Of a DNA stretch of 64,000 nucleotides, positions 32,809-41,337 are shown one piece after another; the stretch's first letter is position 1; the number at the start of each line of letters is the position of its first letter. Under the pieces are notes generated by a model. That model was not told where the DNA came from, did not search any database, and was given only the letters and a program-made list of their open reading frames with translations. This stretch comes from CAJCJE01 sp035948315. GTDB taxonomy: Bacteria; Actinomycetota; Actinomycetes; Mycobacteriales; Pseudonocardiaceae. Location of the stretch: assembly GCA_035948315.1 (NCBI GenBank), contig DASZJG010000061.1:1-64000 (forward strand), given 5' to 3'. The position numbers were made by a program, and so were the translations under genes.

Positions 32809-33948
32809 ATGATTCGTACAGTCCCGTTGCCGTCTCCGCTGACCTCGTCACTCGCCCAGGAGATCGCCGCCGAGACCAGCCGGATCATCGGCTTCAACGT
32901 GCTGGTCACCGATCGGGACGGGGTGGTGATCGGCAGCGGCGACGTCGATCGGGTCGGCTCCGTGCATGAGGCGTCCATCGACGTCATCCGCACTCGGCGT
33001 GAAGCGCTGCACACCGCCGAGCAGGCGCGGGCGCTGCACGGCGTCAAACCCGGCATGACCCTGCCGATCGTGCTCGACGGCGAGGCGCTCGGCACGGTCG
33101 GCATCACCGGCTCGCCCGCCCGGATCCACCGGTTCGGCCTGCTCGTCCAGCGGCACACCGAGATCCTGGTGCGCGAGGCCATCCTGCTGCGGTCCCGCCT
33201 GGTGCGCGACCGCGCCGTCACCGACTTCGTACGCGACATCGCGCTGTTCGACGACGACGTGATCACCGGCGCGGCACTGACGCAGCGCGCCGCCGAACTC
33301 GGTATCGACCTCGACCGGCCGAGAATCGCGATCGTGATCGACCTGCCCGCCGAAGACGGCGCGGTGTCGGCCGTGCGCACCGTCCGCGAGTCCTTCCATG
33401 ATCCGCACGACGTGGTCGCCGAAACCGCGACCGGTCGCATCACCGTCCTGCACGCCGCGACCGACGTGCGCGCGGCGCGCGAAAGGCTGCGACTGTTGTC
33501 GCGACAACAGTCGGCGCTCGCGGCGCACATCGGCATCAGCGATCCGGCCGTCGGCGTGACCGCGCTGCACGACGCCTGCCACGACGCGGCGGACGCACTG
33601 CGCATCGCGCCGAACAAGGCCGACCCGATCGTGCCCATCGCCGACGTGCGCGTGCACCAGCTGCTCGCCGCGGCCGGGCACCACGCCCGCTCCCGGTTCG
33701 CCGACCTGCTGCTGCGCGGCCTACGCGCCGAAACCGACTGGCCGACCCAGCGCGAGACCGTCCTGGCCTGGGTGGAGAGCGGCTTCAACCTCGTGCGCGC
33801 CGCGCGGGCGCTGCACATCCATCGCAACACGCTGCTGTACCGGTTGGACAAGATCACCACCCGGTCCGGCCGCGATGTCCGCGACCCGCACGACGCGCTC
33901 GCCCTCTACCTGGCCTGCCTCACGGAGGCGGTTACGACACCTGCTTGA
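32809..33948 (+). CDS. CdaR/PucR-type regulator with sugar-diacid recognition domain
   Basis: A 379-residue regulator. The N-terminal 130 residues match the diacid-recognition domain (AQEIAAETSRIIGFNVLVTDRDGVVIGSGD in order, cut at GFNVLVTDRDG), and the C-terminus carries the PucR-type HTH (ESGFNLVRAARALHIHRNTLLYRLDKI, split). Such proteins activate uptake and breakdown genes on binding glycerate-like diacids. AGGTGGTG precedes ATG 32809 by 8 nt. A second ATG at 32804 in another frame stops after two codons (ATGGTATGA) and overlaps the true start. Divergent from the MFS/DadA-like operon, its likely target. Confidence 0.88.
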   Translation: MIRTVPLPSPLTSSLAQEIAAETSRIIGFNVLVTDRDGVVIGSGDVDRVGSVHEASIDVIRTRREALHTAEQARALHGVKPGMTLPIVLDGEALGTVGITGSPARIHRFGLLVQRHTEILVREAILLRSRLVRDRAVTDFVRDIALFDDDVITGAALTQRAAELGIDLDRPRIAIVIDLPAEDGAVSAVRTVRESFHDPHDVVAETATGRITVLHAATDVRAARERLRLLSRQQSALAAHIGISDPAVGVTALHDACHDAADALRIAPNKADPIVPIADVRVHQLLAAAGHHARSRFADLLLRGLRAETDWPTQRETVLAWVESGFNLVRAARALHIHRNTLLYRLDKITTRSGRDVRDPHDALALYLACLTEAVTTPA

Positions 33949-34582
33949 GGTGCGAGCGGATCTGGAACGAGGTGATGATCTCGATCACGCCCAGCGCCAG
34001 GAGCCAGGCCCCGCCGAACACGACGAGCAGGCCGATCGAGCTGAACGGCGAGTCGATCAGCACGATGCCGGCGAGCATGCTGATCGCGCCGAAGAAGCCC
34101 TGCCAACCGCGCGCCGGCAGCCGATCGTCGGCGATCGCCGAGACGATCTGGGTGATGCCGCGGAACAACCAGCTGATCCCGATCCACAGCGCGAGCAGCA
34201 CGATCGAGTCGAGCGCGCTGCGGAAGCAGAACAGGCCGAGCAGGATGGACAGTGCACCGCTGATGAATGCCAACACCCGCAACGAGGTCGTCCCGTGCGT
34301 GCCGAACGCGGCGGTCAGCTGCATGATGCCGGCGACCACCAGGTAGAGGCCGAACAGCACACCCGCCACGAGCACGGAAACGCCCGGCCACAGCAACACG
34401 AGCACACCGAGCACGATCGCGGCGATGCCGGTCAGGAGCACCGCCTGCCAGGCGTAGCGGGCGAGTCGGTGCAGCGGCCCTTCGAGTGGACCTTCCAGCA
34501 GGTCGGCGGGGCCACGGGAGCGGCTTTCGGCTTCGGTGTCGGCCGAAACGGGGCCGTCTGGTTCGGGGGTGCTCGTGGTCAT
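33932..34582 (-). CDS. HdeD-family membrane protein
   Basis: A 216-residue protein with six predicted hydrophobic helices after a polar N-terminal 40 residues. Paired helices with GVLVLLWPGVSVLVAGVLFG and FRGITQIVSAIADD are typical of HdeD (acid-resistance) proteins, whose function in actinomycetes is not established. The 3' end overlaps the regulator gene by 17 bp on the opposite strand. The ribosome site is GGATGAGG close to the ATG. Confidence 0.85.
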   Translation of the reverse strand: MTTSTPEPDGPVSADTEAESRSRGPADLLEGPLEGPLHRLARYAWQAVLLTGIAAIVLGVLVLLWPGVSVLVAGVLFGLYLVVAGIMQLTAAFGTHGTTSLRVLAFISGALSILLGLFCFRSALDSIVLLALWIGISWLFRGITQIVSAIADDRLPARGWQGFFGAISMLAGIVLIDSPFSSIGLLVVFGGAWLLALGVIEIITSFQIRSHLKQVS

Positions 34583-34656
34583 GCCTCATCCTTCGGCCTG
34601 CACCCCCGACTCGGCCAGCGCATCCTCGGCTTGTCACACGTCCGGGTGAGTGCGCC

Positions 34657-35571
34657 TCATACCTTGACCTGAGTGATCGCTGTGCGCACGGCCGGGGCGA
34701 TCTCCTCGGCCCAGCGGCCGAGCGTGATCTCGTCGGCCATGCCGCCCTCGGGGGAGAACAGCGTGAATCCGGACGCGCCGTGCTCGACAACGGCTTCGGT
34801 CAGTTCGTCGATCCACTGCCGGACCGATCCGCCGAGCCACCGGCCGTCCCGCTCACGCGGCGCGTCCTTCGGCCGGTCGGTGATCACGCCGGGCGTGTTG
34901 AACACGGTGCGGATCGCGCTCGGCTCCCGTCCGACGGACGCGGCGGCATCCTCGATGATCCGCCTGCCGCTCCGGTACACCTCGCTGCGCCAGTCCGCCG
35001 CATGGCCGGGAATCCACCCGTCCGCGACCCGGCCGGTCGCGGCCAACGACTTCGACCCGACCGACCCGGTCCACACCGGCGGCGCGGCCACCGGCGCGGG
35101 TTCGATCCGCTCGACCCGGTAGTGCCGGCCGGCGTGGCTGATCGCGTCCCCACCGCCGGACAACTTCCGGACCAGCACGATCGCCTCCTCGAACGCCTCG
35201 ACGGCCGCGCCCGGCGACAGCGGTGCCACGCCGAGGTCGGCGATGCGATCCCAGCGCCCGCCCGCGCCCATGCCGAGCACGACCCGCCCGCCGGACAGCG
35301 CGGACAGCGACGTCGCCGTCCTGGCCAGCATCGGCGCGGGCCGGGTCGGCAGGTTGGTGACATTGACAAGGCCGGCGATCTGCTCGGTGCGCCCGAGTAC
35401 GAACCCCAACAGCGCGTAGGCGTCCAGTTGATCGCCGAGGTACGGGTGGTCGGACACCGAGAACAGGTCCAACCCGGCCCGGTCGGCGGCGGCGACCACG
35501 CGCAGAAGCTCCGGCCCGCCCTCGATACCAGTGTGCGCGCCGAATCCGAACATCACATCTCGAATAGTCAT
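34657..35571 (-). CDS. Luciferase-like (LLM) oxidoreductase, probably F420-dependent
   Basis: A 304-residue TIM-barrel protein of the bacterial-luciferase superfamily. Visible are the SVSDHPYLGDQLDAYALLG region, the LARTATSLSALSGGRVVLGMGAGG segment (phosphate and flavin contacts) and a C-terminal GASGFTLFSP strand. In actinomycetes this branch normally uses coenzyme F420 rather than FMN; the substrate is unknown. GAGGGG precedes the ATG. Two tandem copies of a GTTCG-N5-CGAAC operator lie within 50 bp upstream, and the MarR regulator gene follows, so it is the likely target of that regulator. Confidence 0.87.
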   Translation of the reverse strand: MTIRDVMFGFGAHTGIEGGPELLRVVAAADRAGLDLFSVSDHPYLGDQLDAYALLGFVLGRTEQIAGLVNVTNLPTRPAPMLARTATSLSALSGGRVVLGMGAGGRWDRIADLGVAPLSPGAAVEAFEEAIVLVRKLSGGGDAISHAGRHYRVERIEPAPVAAPPVWTGSVGSKSLAATGRVADGWIPGHAADWRSEVYRSGRRIIEDAAASVGREPSAIRTVFNTPGVITDRPKDAPRERDGRWLGGSVRQWIDELTEAVVEHGASGFTLFSPEGGMADEITLGRWAEEIAPAVRTAITQVKV

Positions 35572-35583
35572 ATCGTCCCCTCA

Positions 35584-35620
35584 GTTCGTAGTACGAACCG
35601 TAATAGTTCGTATCACGAAC
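35584..35620. promoter_or_regulatory. Two tandem MarR-type operators
   Basis: GTTCGTA-G-TACGAAC (35584-35598, perfect) and GTTCGTA-T-CACGAAC (35606-35620, one mismatch) lie 22 bp apart centre to centre, two helical turns, immediately upstream of the LLM oxidoreductase gene. A third copy occurs before the MarR gene. Confidence 0.75.
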
Positions 35621-35628
35621 CGCAAGGA

Positions 35629-36087
35629 TCAGTGCTCGTCGAGATCGAGGAAGACCATCGGCACCTGATTATCCCGCACGATTCGGCCGAGCAGGGCGGC
35701 CAGTTCGTCCCGCTCGGCGGCGTCGAAGCCGATCGGCAGCTTGTCGATGCGCCGGCAGGTCTCCGCGTAGAAGGTCCTGGCCAGCTTGCTGCCCTTGGCG
35801 GTCAGCGAAACCCGCACGGCGCGGGTGTCACGCGGATCGTGCTCGCGCCGGACCAGGTCGTTGCGCTCGGTGCGGTCCACCAGTCCGGTCAGGCTCGACT
35901 TGGCCAGTCCGAGTACCGCGCCCAACTCGCTCATGCCGTACGGCTGCGACATCAGCACGCAGAGCAGTTGCCCCTGCTGCTGGGTGATGCCGTGCTCGCG
36001 GGCGGACTCGGCGTACACCGCGTTCACCAGGAACGTGGCGCGAACCAGGCCGGTAACCACGCCGATCCGATTGACAGCGTTGCTCAC
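35629..36087 (-). CDS. MarR-family transcriptional regulator
   Basis: A 152-residue protein of normal MarR size. The winged HTH is about residues 50-110: MSELGAVLGLAKSSLTGLVDR is the recognition helix region and DPRDTRAVRVSLTAKG the wing with its conserved Asp and Arg. The GTG start at 36087 has AGGA 8-9 nt upstream. It is located between tandem operators (downstream, before the LLM gene) and a third operator 15 bp upstream of its start, so autoregulation and control of the LLM gene are well supported. Confidence 0.9.
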   Translation of the reverse strand: MSNAVNRIGVVTGLVRATFLVNAVYAESAREHGITQQQGQLLCVLMSQPYGMSELGAVLGLAKSSLTGLVDRTERNDLVRREHDPRDTRAVRVSLTAKGSKLARTFYAETCRRIDKLPIGFDAAERDELAALLGRIVRDNQVPMVFLDLDEH

Positions 36088-36101
36088 CGAGCCATCCTAT
36101 C

Positions 36102-36116
36102 GTTCGCACTACGAAC
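36102..36116. promoter_or_regulatory. MarR-type operator before the MarR gene
   Basis: GTTCG-CACTA-CGAAC repeats the outer arms of the two sites at 35584-35620. It lies 15 bp before the MarR start codon and 96 bp before the divergent SDR gene, and may serve both. Confidence 0.65.
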
Positions 36117-36211
36117 AGTGACCCAGGTCACACATGATCACCGACGGATTTCGGCCGGCCCGCTGGTCTTGATCCCGACCAGTCCGCACGACAACACCAT
36201 CGGAGCCCACC

Positions 36212-36949
36212 ATGTCCGCACCGACCACGACCGCCATCGTCACCGGCGCCAGCCGAGGCTTCGGCCGCGCCATCGCCGCCGCGCTCGTCGCCGCCGGCAC
36301 CCACGTCATCGGCGTCGCCCGCGACCAGCGGGAACTGGACGACGTCCGAGCCGAACTCGGCGACGCGTTCACGCCGGTCGTCGGCGACGCGACCGACGAA
36401 ACCCTTGCCGAGCAACTCATCGGCGAGCACCGGCCGACCCTGCTCGTGCTCAACGCGGGCGCCACCCCGCCCATGGGGCCCGTGCACGAACACACCTGGG
36501 ACACCTTCAGCCGCAACTGGCACGTCGACACCAAGCACGCGTTCACCTGGATCGGCCAGGCGCTGCGCACCCCGCTCGCCCCCGGCAGCGTGGTCGTCGC
36601 GATGTCCAGCGGCGCCGCACTCGGCGGCTCGCCACTGAGCGGCGGGTACGCCAGCGCCAAGGCCGCCATCCGCTACCTGCGCAACTACGCCGCCGACGAA
36701 TCCGCCCGCGCCGGCCTCGGCATCCGCTTCGTCACGTTGCTGCCCCAGTTGTCCCCGACCGGCCTCGGCGCCATCGGCGTCGAGGGCTATGCCGCACGGG
36801 AAGGGATCTCGGTCGACGCGTTCGTCCAGCGTCTCGCCCCGGTGCTCACGCCAGAACTCGTCGGCAAGGCCGTCCTGGAGGTCGCGACCGATCCGGACAG
36901 CGCGGCCGAATACCAGGTCGGCGGCACGGGGCTGCGCACTCTACCGTGA
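36212..36949 (+). CDS. Short-chain dehydrogenase/reductase
   Basis: A 245-residue SDR with TGASRGFG at the N-terminus, LVLNAGATPP after strand 4, serine in VVAMSSGAALGG and the catalytic pair in YASAK. The remainder after residue 180 (ISVDAFVQRLAPVLTPELVG) differs from fatty-acid SDRs and substrate is unknown. ATG 36212 has CGGAG 7 nt upstream. It is divergent from MarR and overlaps the sigma factor start (GTGA) downstream. Confidence 0.88.
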   Translation: MSAPTTTAIVTGASRGFGRAIAAALVAAGTHVIGVARDQRELDDVRAELGDAFTPVVGDATDETLAEQLIGEHRPTLLVLNAGATPPMGPVHEHTWDTFSRNWHVDTKHAFTWIGQALRTPLAPGSVVVAMSSGAALGGSPLSGGYASAKAAIRYLRNYAADESARAGLGIRFVTLLPQLSPTGLGAIGVEGYAAREGISVDAFVQRLAPVLTPELVGKAVLEVATDPDSAAEYQVGGTGLRTLP

Positions 36950-37923
36950 CGTCGATGGCACCCTCCCCGAACGCCGAGTTCACCGCGGTCGCCGAGCAGT
37001 TCCGCCCGGAACTGCTCGCGCACTGCTACCGCATGCTCGGCTCCATCCACGACGCCGAAGACCTGGTGCAGGAGACGTACCTGCGGGCGTGGCGCGGCTA
37101 CGGCGAGTTCGAGGGTCGCTCGTCCGTGCGCCGCTGGCTGTACAAGATCGCCACCATGACCTGCCTGACCGCCCTGGAAACCCGCGCCCGCCGCCCGCTC
37201 CCGTCCGGCCTCGGCGCCCCCTCCGACGACCACCGGGTCGCCATCGCCGACCGCGCGGAATCCGTGCCCTGGCTGGAACCCGCGCCGGACTCCCTGTTCG
37301 GCACCGGCGACCCGGCCGCGGTCGTCACCGCGCGAGCGGGCGTGCGGCTCGCGTTCATCGCCGCCCTCCAACTCCTACCCGCCCGCCAGCGTGCCGTCCT
37401 GACCCTGCGCGACGTGCTGGCCTTCCACACCGAGGAGGTCGCCGCCATGCTCGACACCACGACCGCGGCCGTGGACAGCGCGCTGCGCAGGGCCCGCGCA
37501 AAACTCGCCGAGTCCGCCCCCACCGAGCACACCGTCGTCGAGCCGACCGAACCCGCCATCCGCACCCTCCTCGACAACTACGTCGACGCCTTCACCCGAG
37601 CCGACGCCGGCGCGCTCGTCACGCTGCTGCGCACCGACGTCGAAATGGAAATGCCCCCCATCCCCACCTGGTTCACCGGCCGCGACGCGGTCGTCGGCTT
37701 CCTGATCAACCGCGTGCTCGCCAACGGCCACTGGCGCCTGTTCCCCGCCCGAGCCAACGGCCAGCCGGCGTTCGTCACCTACGTCCGCACCCCGACCGGC
37801 GATTTCACCGCCTACGGCGTGCAGGTACTGACGCTGACCGGAGCCCGAATAGCCCGCATCACCGGCTTCAACGACCCGAAACTCGTGACCACCTTCGGCT
37901 TCGCTCCCACCGTCGCGTCATGA
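36946..37923 (+). CDS. ECF sigma factor with SnoaL-like C-terminal domain (SigG/SigJ-like)
   Basis: A 325-residue extracytoplasmic-function sigma factor. Region 2 has FRPELLAHCYRMLGS, DAEDLVQETYLRAWR and SVRRWLYKIATMTCL; region 4 has LPARQRAVLTLRDVLAFHTEE and the helix AAMLDTTTAAVDSALRRARAKL. The last 115 residues (RTLLDNYVDAFTRADAGALV, then TWFTGRDAVVGFL) are a SnoaL-like fold, as in self-regulating ECF factors that lack an anti-sigma. The RPLPSGLGAPSDD linker is typical of the TIGR02960 group. GTG 36946 overlaps the SDR stop; ATG 36955 is an alternative. The SDR could be its target or substrate-linked partner. Confidence 0.9.
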   Translation: MTSMAPSPNAEFTAVAEQFRPELLAHCYRMLGSIHDAEDLVQETYLRAWRGYGEFEGRSSVRRWLYKIATMTCLTALETRARRPLPSGLGAPSDDHRVAIADRAESVPWLEPAPDSLFGTGDPAAVVTARAGVRLAFIAALQLLPARQRAVLTLRDVLAFHTEEVAAMLDTTTAAVDSALRRARAKLAESAPTEHTVVEPTEPAIRTLLDNYVDAFTRADAGALVTLLRTDVEMEMPPIPTWFTGRDAVVGFLINRVLANGHWRLFPARANGQPAFVTYVRTPTGDFTAYGVQVLTLTGARIARITGFNDPKLVTTFGFAPTVAS

Positions 37924-38256
37924 TTCGCGTTGGCGTAATGCGGACTGGGGGATGAGTTGGTCGCGCAGTTCGACGACAAGGTCCCGTCCGTCCAAATAGA
38001 ACAGCCGGAACTGGCACACTCCGTACCAGACGCCGGTTCCGGACAGGATCCAGTCGTGCAGGACGCCGGGGATGACGCCGGTCATGTCGACGCCGGAGAT
38101 CGCGCGGGTCGGTGACACGGCCGGGTCGCGGGGGAAGAGGAGGTCGAGGTTGATCCACACATCCCGGCTGCGCAACGCTGGAATACCCCACAGTTCGTTG
38201 CCCGGCGAGAAGGTAGGGTCGTTGTCGTCGGCACCGGCCATCACCCACTGTGACAT
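37918..38256 (-). CDS. Conserved-looking hypothetical protein, 112 aa
   Basis: A small soluble protein rich in Trp, Asp and aliphatic residues (NELWGIPALRSRDVWINLDLLFP, split by charged turns). I do not recognise the family. ATG 38256 is preceded by GGGGAACGCG, a fair ribosome site, while the upstream ATG at 38268 has none. It overlaps the sigma factor stop by 6 bp on the opposite strand and follows another small minus-strand gene by 51 nt. Confidence 0.6.
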   Translation of the reverse strand: MSQWVMAGADDNDPTFSPGNELWGIPALRSRDVWINLDLLFPRDPAVSPTRAISGVDMTGVIPGVLHDWILSGTGVWYGVCQFRLFYLDGRDLVVELRDQLIPQSALRQRES

Positions 38257-38307
38257 CGCGTTCCCCATGTTGTCGTTGTGTCGCCGGGGAAGTCAGCGAG
38301 TCTTTCC

Positions 38308-38586
38308 TCAGATCGGGCGGTAGGGCCCGTCGTCGAGTTCGGCGAGATTCGCGACCGGGCCGCTGGCCACGAGGTGCCAGGTTCCGTCGGAGTGGCCGGC
38401 GGCCGCGCAGGCGTCGCAGCGGAGCCGGAGCAGCCCGTCGCCCTCTCTGGCCCGGTACCCCGTCACGGCCAGCTGGTGCACGCCGCGCCGGCACGTCGCG
38501 GGGAACACCGCGACGCGTCCTCGGTAGCCGTCCGTGCGGTAGCGGACACGCCCGTGTACCTGCTCCTGACCCGTCTCACCAGCCAT
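38308..38586 (-). CDS. Small zinc-ribbon-like protein, 92 aa
   Basis: The protein has CRRGVHQL near residue 34 and LRLRCDACAAAGH near 57, which together supply three to four zinc ligands (C, C-x2-C, H). No ribosome site is seen, but TATGCT ends 7 nt before the ATG, so a leaderless transcript is likely. It is divergent from a DUF347-like membrane protein gene. Function unknown; small regulatory or RNA-binding ribbons look like this. Confidence 0.55.
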   Translation of the reverse strand: MAGETGQEQVHGRVRYRTDGYRGRVAVFPATCRRGVHQLAVTGYRAREGDGLLRLRCDACAAAGHSDGTWHLVASGPVANLAELDDGPYRPI

Positions 38587-38683
38587 AATGGGAAGCATAA
38601 CCCATCAATCGAACACCAGTTCGAAGTGTGTGCGTCATTTGGTGGGTGCGGATGCGACGAGTCGTCCATGCCATGCTGGCGCG

Positions 38684-39391
38684 GTGAGCAGGCTCCCGGC
38701 GATCACCGTCTGGTTCTGGTTGATCAAGACCATGATCACCGCTGCGGACGTGGCCTGGCCGGACTACCTCTACCAGCACCTCGGCCAGACGCTCACCAGC
38801 GGCCTGATCGGCCTGGCCCTGATTGTCACGCTGGTGGTCCAGTTCCGGGTTCGCCGGTACCGGGCGTGGGCGTTCTGGCCCGCCACGATCGTGGTCAGCG
38901 TGGCCGGCACCGAACTCGCCAACGGCCTCTACGACAAAGCACACCTGGCCTACGGCTGGATCACGGTGCTCTACCTCGTCGTGCTGGTCGCGCTGCTCGC
39001 CTGGTGGCGGGCGCGTGCGGGCACGCTGTCGCTGTGGCGCGTCGACACCGCGCGGCGGGAAGGCTTCTACTGGGCGGTCGCGCTGGTCGCGTTCGCGCTC
39101 GGCACCGCGCTCGGCCACGCGGTGCTCCTGCCGCAGGCAGCGGGTCTGGTGATCTGGGCGGCGATCGTCGGCTGCGTCGCGGTCGGGTGGAGATGGCTGC
39201 GGCTGAGCCCGGTCTTGGCGTTCTGGAGCACCTACGTCCTGACCAGGCCGCTGGGCACCGCCGTCGCGTTGGCGCTGACCGGACTGGGCCGGTGGCCGGT
39301 CAGCGCCGGGTTCGGCGCGGCCGTGATCGTCCTGGCGACCTGGGCGGCGCGCAGCCGTCGCGACGAACCGGGACCGGTCCCCACCGACTGA
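38684..39391 (+). CDS. DUF347/COG4705-like integral membrane protein
   Basis: A 235-residue protein with about eight hydrophobic helices. The opening VWFWLIKTMITAADVAWPDYL followed by LGQTLTSGLIGLAL is the repeat found in COG4705 membrane proteins of unknown role, sometimes tied to manganese or cation homeostasis. The longer frame upstream starts in non-coding DNA; GTG 38684 precedes the first conserved residues and fits a leaderless start (CATGCT 6 nt before). Confidence 0.75.
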   Translation: MSRLPAITVWFWLIKTMITAADVAWPDYLYQHLGQTLTSGLIGLALIVTLVVQFRVRRYRAWAFWPATIVVSVAGTELANGLYDKAHLAYGWITVLYLVVLVALLAWWRARAGTLSLWRVDTARREGFYWAVALVAFALGTALGHAVLLPQAAGLVIWAAIVGCVAVGWRWLRLSPVLAFWSTYVLTRPLGTAVALALTGLGRWPVSAGFGAAVIVLATWAARSRRDEPGPVPTD

Positions 39392-39406
39392 TCGATACTC
39401 GCCGCC

Positions 39407-40831
39407 ATGCACGAGGTGGCTGCGTATCTGCTTGAGCTGGCAGGCCCCGAGATGTACAGCCGCAACGCGTTCCGGCTCACCGGGTTGGCCACGAACGCGG
39501 ACGCACGCGCGATCCGGGCACAGCGGCAGCGGCTGACCACGAGGGCGGCGACCGGTGACGAGCAGGCGGTCGCGGCGCTGGCCGCCATCGACGAGCTGCG
39601 CGACGAGCGGCATCGGCTCGCGCACGAGATCTTCCGGGTCTGGCCCGGCGAACGGCAGAACAGCTGCGGCTGCCCGCACAGCGTGCACGTCACGCACACC
39701 GTCGCGGTGCGGGCGCACGCCGACGCGTTGCGCCACGAACGGTCCGGGACGCCGAGAGCGGCGGACCCGCTGTGGGACGAGGCCGCGGACGCGTGGCGGA
39801 AGTTGTTGCGGCACGCCGCGTTCTGGGATCACCTGCGGTATCGCATCGAACAGCTCGGCGATCGCCGGATGACCGGCGCGACCGTCGCCGAGATCCGCGA
39901 GGCGCTGCCGACCGCGCTGGCCAAGCCGATCGTGGCCTTGGCGGTCGCGGCCAGGTCGCCGTCGCGGTTGGTGAAACGCTCCGCCGGCTGGAACTTCGAC
40001 TCGCGCGCGGCGGCAAACCTGCTCGTCGAACAGGCCGCGCCGCTGCGCAGCGGTATCGAGGATGTCCTGCGCCGGGCCACCGAGGACATCGACGCGAACC
40101 GGCCGGGCCGGGCGGCCACCGCGCTGCTCGACAAGGCGGTGCCGAAGGTCATGCAGCTCAACGAGTTTCTCCCGCACGGCGAGCACCGGTCGACCGCGCA
40201 GATCCGCGACCAGATCGCGATTCTGCTGAACAACAGCGCGCTGGCGCTGGCCGACAATCCCGCACCGGCCGGTGTCTCGCTCGGCCTGATGTTCGACACC
40301 GCGCTGGGCCTGGTGACCTCGCCGTCGCAGCGCACGCTGATCGAGAGCAACGCGGCAGCGGCCCGGCAGCGCGACGAGATCGACGCGGACCTCGCCGCCT
40401 TCGGTTTCAGTCTGGACAACGGCGGCTTCGCCCAACTCGCCGACCTGCTCACCGAATGCCTGACCAGCGGCAGGTTCGACGAGGCGGAGCGCATTCTCAC
40501 CGTGATGCGCAAGCATGCGACCGATCCGATGGAGCAGGAGCAGATCAACGCGTTGCTGAGCCAACTCTCGCGGGTGAGCCTGACTCGCGGCCTCGGGCTC
40601 GGGCCGAGCTGGCTCGATGACGACGCCTTCCGGCCTTCCTACCAACCTGTGCGTGTGCCGGAACCGGTGCCGGTCCTGCGATTCATGGAGCGCACCTGGC
40701 AGATCTCGCTGGGCACCGGCTGGGCGGTGCCGATCGTGATCGGCACCGCGTTCGGCTTCTGGTGGGGCGCGCTGGCCGGGTTCATCTACGTGTTGGGCGT
40801 GTTGATCACCTTTTCGAGGACGAGGAACTGA
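39407..40831 (+). CDS. J-like membrane-anchored protein of the Hsp70 operon
   Basis: A 474-residue protein, first gene of a five-gene Hsp70 operon. The N-terminus YSRNAFRLTGLATNADARAI is a recurrent opening in Hsp70-linked proteins that looks like a degenerate J-domain without the HPD motif. Residues 110-400 are helical with repeat character (VPKVMQLNEFLP, AERILTVMRKHATDP), and two hydrophobic helices close the protein (about 430-470), placing it at the membrane. A -10 box GATACT (39394-39399) ends 7 nt before the ATG and no ribosome site is present, so the operon is probably leaderless. Its stop overlaps the next start (TGATG). It may recruit the Hsp70 to the membrane; that is inference. Confidence 0.7.
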   Translation: MHEVAAYLLELAGPEMYSRNAFRLTGLATNADARAIRAQRQRLTTRAATGDEQAVAALAAIDELRDERHRLAHEIFRVWPGERQNSCGCPHSVHVTHTVAVRAHADALRHERSGTPRAADPLWDEAADAWRKLLRHAAFWDHLRYRIEQLGDRRMTGATVAEIREALPTALAKPIVALAVAARSPSRLVKRSAGWNFDSRAAANLLVEQAAPLRSGIEDVLRRATEDIDANRPGRAATALLDKAVPKVMQLNEFLPHGEHRSTAQIRDQIAILLNNSALALADNPAPAGVSLGLMFDTALGLVTSPSQRTLIESNAAAARQRDEIDADLAAFGFSLDNGGFAQLADLLTECLTSGRFDEAERILTVMRKHATDPMEQEQINALLSQLSRVSLTRGLGLGPSWLDDDAFRPSYQPVRVPEPVPVLRFMERTWQISLGTGWAVPIVIGTAFGFWWGALAGFIYVLGVLITFSRTRN

Positions 40832-41337
40832 TGTCGCGATGGCGGCGTGAAATCGCCGAGAACCTGCGCCAACGCGGCCAGCACGCCGCGTTCCGGATCG
40901 AGCCGCCGGCCTGGGACGAGCCGCAACGCCGGCAGCTCGCCGAACTGCTCGACCAACTCGCCGAGCCGGTGTCGGACGAGGCCGAGCCGGTACTGGACGA
41001 GAGCGCGCTGGTCGCGACCGGCAACGGCCTGTGGCAGGCCAGGACCAAACTCGGCGGATCCACCGACGATCCCAAGCGGACGCGGCAGGTCAACCGCTAT
41101 CTCGGCAACACCGAGAAGGCGCTCGCCAAGCTGGGCCTGGTCGTCCAGGACCACACCGGCGACCGCTATCACTCGGGCCTGTCGCTGGAAGTGATCGCCA
41201 TGGTCGACGACGTGAACGTGGCGGAGGAGACGGTCGTGGAGACCATCCGCCCCTCGATCTACCTGGGCGGCCGGACCCTGCAGCTGGGGCAGGTCGTGGT
41301 CGCCTTCCCACCAGACAAGGAGAATCCGCGTGCGTGA
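40831..41337 (+). CDS. GrpE-like nucleotide exchange factor
   Basis: A 168-residue protein with a helical N-terminal half and a C-terminal ETVVETIRPSIYLGGRTLQ then GQVVVAFP that matches the beta-rich head of GrpE proteins. It is shorter than housekeeping GrpE and lacks a long acidic N-terminus, in keeping with GrpE-like proteins dedicated to an operon-specific Hsp70. ATG follows GAGGAACTG. The end overlaps the Hsp70 start by 8 bp. The expected job is ADP release from the Hsp70 encoded next. Confidence 0.7.
   Translation: MSRWRREIAENLRQRGQHAAFRIEPPAWDEPQRRQLAELLDQLAEPVSDEAEPVLDESALVATGNGLWQARTKLGGSTDDPKRTRQVNRYLGNTEKALAKLGLVVQDHTGDRYHSGLSLEVIAMVDDVNVAEETVVETIRPSIYLGGRTLQLGQVVVAFPPDKENPRA

Noticed and set aside
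34486..36945. Plus-strand frame of over 800 codons running into the ECF sigma factor
   Set aside because: It crosses genes on both strands and has low-complexity translation; the real sigma factor starts at 36946 or 36955.
38692..40645. Minus-strand frame of 689 codons opposite the DUF347-like and J-like genes
   Set aside because: Shadow composition with no domain; the plus strand shows membrane helices and coupled operon structure.
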